From positions 1 through 21,368 of the forward strand of contig CAJTMS010000037.1 in the NCBI GenBank assembly GCA_910577155.1: a stretch of DNA of 21,368 bases. The letters run 5' to 3'. Origin of the DNA: an uncultured Mailhella sp. (GTDB lineage Bacteria; Desulfobacterota; Desulfovibrionia; Desulfovibrionales; Desulfovibrionaceae). The notes under the pieces are model-generated. The model did no database searches. It saw nothing but the letters and a program-made list of their open reading frames with translations, and was not told the origin of the DNA. A program made the position numbers and the translations under genes. Shown in pieces: positions 8,869 to 15,373 of this stretch; within the stretch, counting starts at the first letter, position 1, and every line of letters begins with the position of its first letter.

Positions 8869-9300
8869 TTATTTGATTATAGTCATCTCATCACCAACCG
8901 CGATTTCTCCGCCATGAATGATTTTTGCAAATACGCCCTCCCTCGGCATAATGCAGTCACCCATTTTTTGGAAGATTTCACATCCGTGATGACATTCCTT
9001 TCCAATTTGCGTCATCTCCAAAATAACATCATTGCACTGAAAACGTGTTCCCACGGGCAATGATTTAAAATCTATTCCGGAAACAACTATATTTTCTCCA
9101 AAGGCGCCGTCTTTGACTTCCGCACCTTTTGCCCGAAACGCCTCAATTTTTTCATGGGACAAAAGACTGACCTGTCTGTGCCATTTGCCGGCATGGGCAT
9201 CATTTTCAATACCGTAATCCTCGATAAGTTTTACCTTGCCCACATTATGTTTTTGTATTCCGCGAATTTCACTGATATTTGTTGAAATAACTTTTCCCAT
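8869..9300 (-). CDS. MOSC domain protein
   Basis: This 143-aa protein is a stand-alone MOSC domain (MOCO sulfurase C-terminal type). It shows the conserved start GKVISTNISEIRG, then DAHAGKWHRQVSLLS, GAFGENIVV, and the segment CHHGCEIFQKMGDC with its conserved Cys, then MPREGVFAKII. Such small MOSC proteins next to mogA/moaB are thought to act on molybdopterin or to carry sulfur to the cofactor. The exact reaction is not established for this subfamily. It is placed 17 bp from each neighbour. Confidence 0.88.
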   Translation of the reverse strand: MGKVISTNISEIRGIQKHNVGKVKLIEDYGIENDAHAGKWHRQVSLLSHEKIEAFRAKGAEVKDGAFGENIVVSGIDFKSLPVGTRFQCNDVILEMTQIGKECHHGCEIFQKMGDCIMPREGVFAKIIHGGEIAVGDEMTIIK

Positions 9301-9317
9301 AGCATTTTCCTGTTTTT

Positions 9318-9809
9318 CTATTTTCTTGCACAGTTATTTGCTTCTTCAAGCAAAATTTCCAAACCATGATTAAGCTCGGAAATAATATATTCCAAGCACT
9401 CACGCACAGCCTTTGGTGAACCGGGCATATTGATAATGAGCGTTTTTTTGCGGATACAGGCAACTGCTCTGGAAAGCATTGCCCGCTTTGTAAACTGCAT
9501 ACTGTATGCCCGCATGGCTTCAGGGATACCCGGTACAATTTTTTCGGCAATGGCTAAGGTTGCCTCCGGCATGACATCACGAGGAGCAAAACCTGTTCCG
9601 CCCGTTGTCAAAATTAAATCTGCTTCGCCCTTATCAGCAATTTCCTGCATAGCCTTGGCAAGCATGTCTTTGTCATCAGGCAAAAGAAGCTTTTTAACGA
9701 CAGCATAATTTTCTTTTTGCACCGCTTCTTCAATCGCAGGAGCACTTTTATCTTCCCGCTCCCCTTTATAGCCGCTGTCACTGGCTGTAATTATTGCAAC
9801 GCGTTTCAC
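9318..9809 (-). CDS. MogA/MoaB-type molybdopterin adenylyltransferase
   Basis: This 163-aa protein adenylylates molybdopterin before metal insertion by MoeA. The family signature is clear: ITASDSGYKGEREDKS near the N-terminus, LILTTGGTGFAPRDVMPEAT in the middle and INMPGSPKAVRECL near the end. The start is GTG, supported by a strong GAGGAGG five to six bases upstream; no in-frame ATG is nearby. MogA and MoaB are too alike to separate by eye. It follows moaA after a 59-bp gap that holds degenerate repeats. Confidence 0.92.
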   Translation of the reverse strand: MKRVAIITASDSGYKGEREDKSAPAIEEAVQKENYAVVKKLLLPDDKDMLAKAMQEIADKGEADLILTTGGTGFAPRDVMPEATLAIAEKIVPGIPEAMRAYSMQFTKRAMLSRAVACIRKKTLIINMPGSPKAVRECLEYIISELNHGLEILLEEANNCARK

Positions 9810-9815
9810 CCCGCC

Positions 9816-9877
9816 TCCTCATCAGCCATTTTTCAGGCACTTTTTAGCCGTCTTTTTTAGCCGCTTTTCTAACCGCC
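9816..9877 (-). repeat. Degenerate 12-nt tandem repeats between moaA and mogA
   Basis: Reading the minus strand from the last moaA codons, GGCGGTTAGAAAA is followed by GCGGCTAAAAAA, GACGGCTAAAAA, GTGCCTGAAAAA and TGGCTGAT. The units resemble serial duplications of the moaA stop region, and three in-frame stop codons follow the first. This looks like slippage rather than a functional array. Confidence 0.4.
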
Positions 9878-10843
9878 GATGGACGCCATTTTAGCATGTT
9901 CTTCAAATACAATATCTTTTTGTAAAAAAGCATGCTCCAAAGGCTTTTTGAGCACAGCCTGCCGAATTGCGGCTTCCAGCATACTGTCGCTTGCGCCCTG
10001 ACGTATCAACTCCCGTAAATCTGCACCAATTTCATATTGTAAACAAGTTTTTAAATAGCCTGTACACGTTAATCGAATGCGGTTGCATTCATGGCAAAAT
10101 TTATGCGAAATAGCGCTGATAAACCCAATCTTACCCTGAAAACCCCGCAATGAGAAGTAATGGCTGGGACCATTTCCCAATTTATCTGCGCAGGGAGTTA
10201 ATATTCCATATTTTTCTTCAATCAAAGCTTTTATGGCGTCTTCATGCATAAAATGATATTTTTTGCCCTCGCCTATGGGCATAATCTCAATAAAGCGCAC
10301 ATGCACAGGATTATCTTCGGCTAGCGCCACCACATCAAGAAGCTTTTGGTTTTCACCGTCAAAAGGCACACAATTGATTTTTAATTTCAGTTTTGGATAT
10401 CGCAGGGCTTTTTGCAGGCTTGCTTTCACTTTTTCCACATCTCCCACACGGGTAATGCGTTTAAATTCATCCCTGTCAAGACTGTCAAGACTGATATTAA
10501 TGCCGTCTATGCCAATTTTTACCAAATCATCAAGATAATCCCCGAGCAAAACGCCATTTGTTGTCAAGGTAACCTGTTCTATACCTTCTATATGTTTAAT
10601 CGTTTCCATAAGGTGCAGTGCATCTTTCCGAACCAGAGCTTCTCCGCCTGTAATTTTTACTTTTTTCATGCCAAGGTTTGCAAAAATCCTGCACAGACGG
10701 ACAAATTCTTCATAACGCAAGACCTCGTCATGCCCGCACAGTTCAACTCCCTGCTCCGGCATACAATAAAGACAGCGCAAATTACACCTGTCTGTAATGG
10801 ACAGGCGGATATAATCAATAGTTCTGCCGTAACTATCCCGCAT
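9869..10843 (-). CDS. moaA: GTP 3',8-cyclase MoaA
   Basis: This radical SAM enzyme (324 aa from the ATG) starts cofactor synthesis by converting GTP to 3',8-cyclo-GTP. The N-terminal cluster motif is CNLRCLYC, with Cys20, Cys24 and Cys27 from this start. The second, C-terminal cluster motif is CHEC, followed 13 residues later by Cys in LKTC. The protein ends in Gly-Gly, as active MoaA proteins do. The ATG at 10843 overlaps the moaC stop (TGATG), so I prefer it to the GTG one codon upstream. Confidence 0.95.
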   Translation of the reverse strand: MRDSYGRTIDYIRLSITDRCNLRCLYCMPEQGVELCGHDEVLRYEEFVRLCRIFANLGMKKVKITGGEALVRKDALHLMETIKHIEGIEQVTLTTNGVLLGDYLDDLVKIGIDGINISLDSLDRDEFKRITRVGDVEKVKASLQKALRYPKLKLKINCVPFDGENQKLLDVVALAEDNPVHVRFIEIMPIGEGKKYHFMHEDAIKALIEEKYGILTPCADKLGNGPSHYFSLRGFQGKIGFISAISHKFCHECNRIRLTCTGYLKTCLQYEIGADLRELIRQGASDSMLEAAIRQAVLKKPLEHAFLQKDIVFEEHAKMASIGG

Positions 10844-11328
10844 CACTTTGTCTCATCAAAATAAAAATCTGCACTTTTTCCGCCATGTTTTTCCACCAGA
10901 TGCACATCAGAAATAACCATTCTTTTATCCACGGCTTTACACATGTCATAAACAGTTAATAAGGCTATGTTCACCCCTGTCAATGCTTCCATTTCAACAC
11001 CGGTCTTTCCCTCTATTTTTACTGTACAAATTGCTTTGATAGACATTTTTTCCTTATCAATCTCAAAATCAATACTGCTTTTGGAAATTAAAAGGGGATG
11101 ACACATGGGAATAAGACTGGCTGTCTGCTTGACCGCCATAATACCGGCAACCCGTGCAACACCAAGTACATCGCCTTTTTTGATGTTTTTGGCAAGAATT
11201 GCCTCAATAATTTCTCTATTGCAAAAAATTGTCCCCTCAGCTACGGCGATACGCGTGGTAATTTTTTTGTCTGTCACATCAACCATAACAGCGCTGCCGC
11301 TTTCATCAAAATGTGTAAAACCAGCCAT
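10843..11328 (-). CDS. moaC: Cyclic pyranopterin monophosphate synthase MoaC
   Basis: This 161-aa protein converts 3',8-cyclo-GTP to cyclic pyranopterin monophosphate. The usual MoaC stretches are all present: MVDVTDK, the active-site PMCHPL, and KTGVEMEALTGVNIALLTVYDMCKA, with the C-terminal GGKS loop. Length is typical. It begins 2 bp after the moeB stop and overlaps moaA. Confidence 0.96.
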   Translation of the reverse strand: MAGFTHFDESGSAVMVDVTDKKITTRIAVAEGTIFCNREIIEAILAKNIKKGDVLGVARVAGIMAVKQTASLIPMCHPLLISKSSIDFEIDKEKMSIKAICTVKIEGKTGVEMEALTGVNIALLTVYDMCKAVDKRMVISDVHLVEKHGGKSADFYFDETK

Positions 11329-11330
11329 AG

Positions 11331-12053
11331 TTACTCCTTATGCAAGCCATGCAGCGGGCATGTTTCATTCTCTGGAATGGACACGCTTTCCATTTCCTGC
11401 CTTTTAGCGTCATAATAAAGAATTTGTCCAAACAACGCATTGTCCATTCCCAAGATAATTTTTATTGCTTCCAAAGCCTGCATGGAACCGATAATCCCTG
11501 CTACGGCGCCTAAAACAGGCGTTTTTTCTTTTTCTCTGCCTGCAAAAAAATCCATACAATTAAGGCAGGGATAACCTTTTTTGATACAGGAAATAAAACC
11601 ATAAAATCCGTCAATACCCCCTTCAACCAGCGGAATACCCAGCTTGAGTGAGGCTCGGTGAACAATTTTTCGTGTTTCCTGATTATCGACACAATCCACT
11701 ACCACATCAAAATTTTGGAGTATAACGTCAACAGTACGCTCATCAATATGTTTGACATGTCCATGCACACAAAGAGCGCCATTCATTTGCACCAGTTTTT
11801 TCTCTGCAATTTCAGCCTTATAAGCCCCAATATCCTTTTGCGTGAAAAAAAACTGCCTGTTTAAATTAGAAAAAGACACAGTATCTGCGTCCACCAAATC
11901 CAGCTGCCCAATTCCAGCCTGAGCCAAGTATGTTGCACACGGAGTGCCAAGTCCCCCGCAGCCAATGATAAGTACCTTTGCCGATAAAAGTTTTTTTTGC
12001 CCTTCTTCACCAATTTCAGGTAAAATCATTTGCCGCCCATAGCGTGAAAACAT
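11331..12053 (-). CDS. MoeB/ThiF-type MoaD-adenylating enzyme
   Basis: This 240-aa E1-like enzyme probably adenylylates the C-terminal glycine of the MoaD-like protein encoded just upstream. It shows the nucleotide site GCGGLGTP (residues 31-38), NLNRQFFF and VDCVDNQETR. The zinc site has a normal first pair in CLNC, but the second pair reads CPLH where CPxC is usual, so the last ligand may be His. It has no C-terminal rhodanese domain. MoeB, ThiF and HesA are hard to tell apart by eye, and the neighbours favour a molybdopterin role. Confidence 0.88.
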   Translation of the reverse strand: MFSRYGRQMILPEIGEEGQKKLLSAKVLIIGCGGLGTPCATYLAQAGIGQLDLVDADTVSFSNLNRQFFFTQKDIGAYKAEIAEKKLVQMNGALCVHGHVKHIDERTVDVILQNFDVVVDCVDNQETRKIVHRASLKLGIPLVEGGIDGFYGFISCIKKGYPCLNCMDFFAGREKEKTPVLGAVAGIIGSMQALEAIKIILGMDNALFGQILYYDAKRQEMESVSIPENETCPLHGLHKE

Positions 12054-12054
12054 C

Positions 12055-12276
12055 TTAGCCTCCTCCGACAGGAGGAAAAAGCGCTACAATATCAGTATCT
12101 TTCACTTCATCTTCCGGTTTTTTATGAAAACCATTAATCAGAAGTGTGGTTACCTCTTCTGCTGGAATACCTAAATAAGTAATGATATCCAGTGCACAGT
12201 GAAAATCCTGTGCAGGCAAAAAATAAATCTTTTCCCTGTTTTCTCGAAGTGTGGCAAATAACCTTACTTCAATCAT
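12055..12276 (-). CDS. moaD: MoaD/ThiS-type sulfur carrier protein
   Basis: This 73-aa beta-grasp protein would carry the thiocarboxylate sulfur used to form the dithiolene of molybdopterin. It begins MIEVRLFATLRENR and ends FPPVGGG. The Gly-Gly terminus needed for adenylylation is present, with one extra Gly. It is short for MoaD but within range. It is preceded by a GAGGAAAC ribosome site immediately after the long intercistronic hairpin, and followed 1 bp later by the adenylating enzyme. No MoaE, the other half of molybdopterin synthase, is encoded in the window. Confidence 0.88.
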   Translation of the reverse strand: MIEVRLFATLRENREKIYFLPAQDFHCALDIITYLGIPAEEVTTLLINGFHKKPEDEVKDTDIVALFPPVGGG

Positions 12277-12286
12277 AGTTTCCTCA

Positions 12287-12327
12287 TAATAATCTGGCTT
12301 ACCTTATGCAGATAAGCCAGATTATTA
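12287..12327 (-). promoter_or_regulatory. Perfect 15-bp intercistronic hairpin between aor and moaD
   Basis: TAATAATCTGGCTTA at 12287-12301 is perfectly repeated in inverted form at 12313-12327 around an 11-nt loop. On the minus strand it is followed by the moaD ribosome site rather than by a U run, so it is not an ordinary terminator of aor. It may be a 3'-end stabiliser or processing site that makes aor mRNA more abundant than the cofactor genes downstream. Confidence 0.7.
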
Positions 12328-12337
12328 ATGTATGCTT

Positions 12338-14143
12338 TTATTTTTTTTCAACCAAGCCCAATCTATCAAGGGTTTCCTTTGTCGGGAAAGCGTCTTTCCA
12401 GCCGCGAACTTCATAGTATTGCGGCAAGGTCACACTCAGCTTGTTTACCATGCCTTTTGAAGGTCCGTCAGGAATAGGATCTTCAAGAAGACGTTTCGGC
12501 AGGCGGTCATCTTCCGGTTTCATGCCTGCTGCCTTGTTGAATAAGCGTTCAATATTATAAATACGTTCGCCTACTTCAAGCAAGCCGTTAACATCATAAT
12601 TGGTACCGGTGCCGGCATTGAGAAGCGCTGCATACTGCGGTGCACCAAGAGCAAAAGAAGAGAAGAGGCAAAGTCCCATGGAGTCAATAACAGCTGTCAA
12701 ATCCTGGAATATTTTGCACCAAGCGGCTTTTCCTTCCGTTGTCGTACGGTCCAATTGTTCCGGCAAGCCAAGAACTTCCGGAGAAATCATATAGCCGCGA
12801 ACATGACAGCCGCCGCGGTTGCTTGTTGCATAGGTAATACCGATACCTTGGATACCGCGGGCATCATAGGCAGGCATTTCCTGTTTCTTTACGCTCATGG
12901 AAACTTCCGGCATTCCATAATGTTCGCAAAGACGATAGGATCCGTCAGCCATAAGTTTAGCAAGCGGAGAACTTGCTTCACCCATGCGTTTTGTCCATTC
13001 TACAATAGCTTCGGCACTGCCCCATTTAAGCGGCACTCCGCCGCATTCTTCCTCTTTAATCGCACCGCGCTGATAAAGTTCCATGGCGGCAGCAATGGTG
13101 CAGGGGGTGGAAATAGCATCCAAGCCATATTCATTGCAGAGGAAGTTTGCTTTATCAATGGCATTGAGGTCATTATTGCCGCAGTTTCCGCCATATGCCC
13201 AAAGAGGCTCATATTCGGGACCGCCGGCAACTTTCCCGTCAATATTAACAATACGACCGCAGCCAATCTGACAGCGGTGGCAAAAATTATTTTTTACCAA
13301 ATATTTGTCTTTTAAGGTTTCGCCGGAAATATCATCTCCTTGCGCATACTGGCTGCTTTGCCAGTTATTGGTTGGGAATGTACCGATATTATTGACAATA
13401 TTGACAAGAATAGCCGTGCCATAGGTTGGCAAGCCTTGGCTCGTTACAGGATTTGCCTTCATGATTTGCAGACATTCCTTCATGGCTTCTTTCAATTTGT
13501 CAGCGTCATGTGGCTCAACAGCATTTTTGCTTGCGGTAACCGTAATTGCTTTCAAATTCTTGGATCCCATAACGGCGCCAACACCGCTTCTGCCTGCTGC
13601 GCGGTCTTTATCATTCATAATAGCAGCCAAAAGGGAAAGATGCTCACCGGCCGGTCCGATATTGAGGACAGAAGCTTTCGGATGAACTTCTTTAAAAGCG
13701 TCATCGCAGGCTTCACTGAGCATACCGGCGTATTTATCTGCCGGCAAAATTTCAATTTTATCATCTTCAATATTGATATATACCCAAGATTTTGCTTTTC
13801 CTTCAACAATAAGAGCGTCCCAGCCTGCGTATTTGAGTTTTGCACCCCAAACACCGCCTGAGTTTGAGCTTGCAATCATACCCGTAAGGGGAGATTTTGT
13901 CACAACCATATACCGACCTGCTGTGGGAGAGGCAGTACCGGTCATAGGTCCGTTAATGTAAATAAGTTTGTTTTCAGGGGATAAAGGATCAACTTTAGCT
14001 ATGCCTTCTTCATACAGCATAGCAGTGCCTAAGCCGCGACCACCAATAAATTTTTTTGCCAAATCAAGGTCTAAAGCTTCAACACTAATTTTACCAGTAG
14101 TAAGGTTAATACGAGCCATTTTGCCCATATAAGAAGTTTTCAT
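12338..14143 (-). CDS. aor: Tungsten-containing aldehyde ferredoxin oxidoreductase
   Basis: This 601-aa enzyme oxidises aldehydes to carboxylic acids with ferredoxin, using a tungsten bis-molybdopterin cofactor and one [4Fe-4S] cluster. The N-terminal pterin-binding region is typical (FIGGRGLGTAMLYEE, then GPMTGTASPTAGRYMVVTKS). The cluster ligands are CHRCQIGC (Cys288, Cys291, Cys295) plus Cys492 in MGLCLF, close to the numbering of the Pyrococcus enzyme. RGGCHVRGY is a further family motif. Length matches the AOR subfamily. It leads the operon and is the probable client of all the genes downstream. Its start has the ribosome site GGAGGCG five bases upstream, which can be masked by the leader. 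It may detoxify or use acetaldehyde, which AdhE also handles. Confidence 0.95.
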   Translation of the reverse strand: MKTSYMGKMARINLTTGKISVEALDLDLAKKFIGGRGLGTAMLYEEGIAKVDPLSPENKLIYINGPMTGTASPTAGRYMVVTKSPLTGMIASSNSGGVWGAKLKYAGWDALIVEGKAKSWVYINIEDDKIEILPADKYAGMLSEACDDAFKEVHPKASVLNIGPAGEHLSLLAAIMNDKDRAAGRSGVGAVMGSKNLKAITVTASKNAVEPHDADKLKEAMKECLQIMKANPVTSQGLPTYGTAILVNIVNNIGTFPTNNWQSSQYAQGDDISGETLKDKYLVKNNFCHRCQIGCGRIVNIDGKVAGGPEYEPLWAYGGNCGNNDLNAIDKANFLCNEYGLDAISTPCTIAAAMELYQRGAIKEEECGGVPLKWGSAEAIVEWTKRMGEASSPLAKLMADGSYRLCEHYGMPEVSMSVKKQEMPAYDARGIQGIGITYATSNRGGCHVRGYMISPEVLGLPEQLDRTTTEGKAAWCKIFQDLTAVIDSMGLCLFSSFALGAPQYAALLNAGTGTNYDVNGLLEVGERIYNIERLFNKAAGMKPEDDRLPKRLLEDPIPDGPSKGMVNKLSVTLPQYYEVRGWKDAFPTKETLDRLGLVEKK

Positions 14144-14190
14144 ACTTCGCCTCCGGATAAAAGAGTATTAAAAAAGTTTTGAGTAGACAT
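14140..14190 (-). CDS. Possible 16-codon leader peptide coupled to aor
   Basis: A short frame encoding MSTQNFFNTLLSGGEV begins with ATG eight bases after GGAAAG and ends at a TGA that overlaps the aor start as ATGA. Such an overlap allows translational coupling, and a ribosome moving through it would open the aor Shine-Dalgarno. A longer frame in the same phase begins at 14334, but that ATG lies upstream of the predicted transcription start and has no ribosome site. There is no other evidence that this peptide is made. Confidence 0.3.
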   Translation of the reverse strand: MSTQNFFNTLLSGGEV

Positions 14191-14286
14191 TGGCAAATCT
14201 TTCCAAAGGTGGGAGGCGCTAAAAGTAAATATGGTCAGCACCCATTGGATTATCTCCATATAACCAGATAATCTCGATTTACCTTT
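14148..14286 (-). ncRNA. Structured 5' leader of aor, candidate riboswitch
   Basis: The predicted transcript starts near 14286. Stem P1 joins AAAGGTAAAT (14286-14277) with ATTTACTTTT (14230-14221), 10 bp with one G-U. Inside it P2 joins GATTATCT with AGATAATC (8 bp, 10-nt loop) and P3 joins ATGG with CCAT. The junction strands are CGA and CA, and P3 abuts P1, so this is a compact three-way junction of 66 nt. Two bases later CGCCTCC (14218-14212) is exactly complementary to GGAGGCG (14154-14148), the aor ribosome site. An aptamer-sized domain followed by a masking segment is the layout of a translational riboswitch. A tungsten or molybdenum cofactor ligand is inferred from the operon; I could not match it to the known Moco RNA. 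Confidence 0.5.
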
Positions 14287-14292
14287 ATCATT

Positions 14293-14321
14293 AAAATAGC
14301 ACAAATCAAAAACACTTTCAA
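14293..14321 (-). promoter_or_regulatory. Promoter of the aor/tungsten cofactor operon
   Basis: On the minus strand TTGAAA and TATTTT are separated by exactly 17 bp. The predicted start, about seven bases on, falls at the first base of stem P1 of the leader RNA, so the two predictions support each other. It is the only good promoter seen before the 12-gene array. Confidence 0.6.
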
Positions 14322-14350
14322 CTGGTTTTGCCATTTAAAAGTAAAAATGA

Positions 14351-14809
14351 TTAATGTTTTGCAATTTTCATAATATAATCAAAATGTTGCTTCTCAACAG
14401 GCTGTACGGAAAGGCGGCTTCCTTTCTTCATCAGTTCCATGCCGGCAAGTTCCGGAGCGGAAGCCAATTGCTTTCTTGGAATAGGCTCTTTAAATTGTTC
14501 TACGAGTTTTACATCAACCATAAACCAAAGGGGTTTTTCCGGTGTTGATTTCGGGTCGAAATGCTGGTTAAACATATCCCATGCAAAATGATCCGGATAC
14601 GCTTCCTGCACCACTTCCACAACCCCGATAATTTCCGGATTTTTTCCGCTGTGATAAAAAAAGCCCAAATCTCCTTTTTTCATGGATTTCATAAAATTGC
14701 GTGCCTGATAATTTCGCACGCCGTCCCATGATGTGGTTTGATTTTTCGCTTTTTTTAAATCTTCAATGCCAAAACAATTGGGTTCTGTTTTAAAAAGCCA
14801 ATATTGCAT
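14351..14809 (-). CDS. EVE domain-containing protein
   Basis: This 152-aa protein is an EVE domain of the thymocyte nuclear protein 1 type, a PUA-like fold thought to bind modified bases in DNA or RNA. The family start MQYWLFKTEPNCFGIEDL is present, then WDGVRNYQARNFM, KKGDLGFFYHSGK and the C-terminal GSRLSVQPV. Length is typical. Its ribosome site is GAGGCAG. It has its own promoter and lies just upstream of the aor promoter with no terminator between, so some readthrough into the operon is possible. No nuclease or methylase gene adjoins it, so there is no support here for a role in defence. Confidence 0.9.
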   Translation of the reverse strand: MQYWLFKTEPNCFGIEDLKKAKNQTTSWDGVRNYQARNFMKSMKKGDLGFFYHSGKNPEIIGVVEVVQEAYPDHFAWDMFNQHFDPKSTPEKPLWFMVDVKLVEQFKEPIPRKQLASAPELAGMELMKKGSRLSVQPVEKQHFDYIMKIAKH

Positions 14810-14866
14810 ATCTGCCTCGTTATTCTCATTTTTTTCGGTACGTTTTCATCATGTACCTATACTGTC

Positions 14867-14895
14867 TTTATGAAATACTTTTTCCCAACTGTCAA
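14867..14895 (-). promoter_or_regulatory. Promoter of the EVE gene
   Basis: On the minus strand a perfect TTGACA is followed after 17 bp by CATAAA (four of six matches), about 60 bp before the start codon. Confidence 0.5.
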
Positions 14896-14914
14896 TTATT
14901 ATTGTATTATTTCT

Positions 14915-15150
14915 CTTTGTTATAGTATTGGGTTGATTTTATAATAGTTAGATTTAATTACAAAAATTTTCAGTTACTCTTTTTATGGGGGAAATGATTA
15001 TCTCTGCTGTCGCTATCCGTAGAGCTCGTTCACTCGCTAGCGGCTACAGCTCCCCATTCCCCTCATCGCTTGTCTTTATTTCATAAAAACAAGATTACTT
15101 TTTGTAATTGAAAGAATTTATATGTTTATCAACCTCTTTCCATAACAAAG
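14915..15150. mobile_element. MITE-like element A (236 bp)
   Basis: The element is bounded by 23-bp imperfect inverted repeats of equal length, left CTTTGTTAT-N7-GGTTGAT (14915-14937) and its inverse at 15128-15150, matching at 18 of 23 positions. Inside, AATTACAAAAA (14956-14966) pairs perfectly with 15099-15109. A hairpin CTTGT-c-TTTAT / ATAAA-a-ACAAG lies at 15069-15093. The centre (15006-15039) is nearly identical to that of element B. There is no transposase, so if mobile it would be moved in trans. TGTATTA occurs just right of the element and six bases left of it, so a target duplication is not convincing. It fills much of the otherwise gene-free interval 14810-15373. Confidence 0.6.
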
Positions 15151-15323
15151 TGTATTAGTTAATACAAGTTGCATTATTTTACAGAGCGGCAGGATTATTT
15201 TTATGCAAAATATCTTCTCAGCACCTCCATGCCCATTTAATTGTACGCAAAGAATACTTGCATATGCTTTCTATTTTATGTAAGAATATAAAAAATTATT
15301 GCATTATTTTATAAATAGGTTTA

Positions 15324-15341
15324 TTGTGATTATATTCACAA
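15324..15341 (+). promoter_or_regulatory. Rex-like operator before adhE
   Basis: TTGTGATTATATTCACAA is an 18-bp near-perfect palindrome 33 bp before the adhE start. It fits the Rex pattern TTGTGAA-N4-TTCACAA with one change. Rex is the NADH/NAD+-sensing repressor that commonly controls adhE in anaerobes. A CRP/FNR-type factor (TGTGA-N6-TCACA) is the main alternative. Several AT-rich -10 candidates overlap or adjoin it, and I cannot choose one. Confidence 0.6.
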
Positions 15342-15373
15342 TTTATTTATAACCCTCTAACAAGGAAAATAAA

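Noticed and set aside
12287..12350. The aor-moaD hairpin read as a plus-strand terminator because of the T run at 12336-12348
   Set aside because: No plus-strand gene lies upstream, and the T run is simply the complement of the Lys-rich end of aor.
14140..14334. A 64-codon frame covering the whole aor leader
   Set aside because: Its ATG lies upstream of the predicted transcription start, has no ribosome site, and the coding frame overlaps strong RNA stems. Only the last 16 codons were kept, at low confidence.
14984..15085. Short parallel frames of 33 and 32 codons through the cores of the two MITE-like elements, both starting ATGGGG
   Set aside because: Neither has a ribosome-binding site, most differences between them change the amino acid, and the pattern is better explained by conservation of the DNA or RNA core.
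14903..15157. TGTATTA on both sides of MITE-like element A as a target-site duplication
   Set aside because: The left copy is separated from the element end by five bases and the other element shows no duplication, so chance in AT-rich DNA is as likely.
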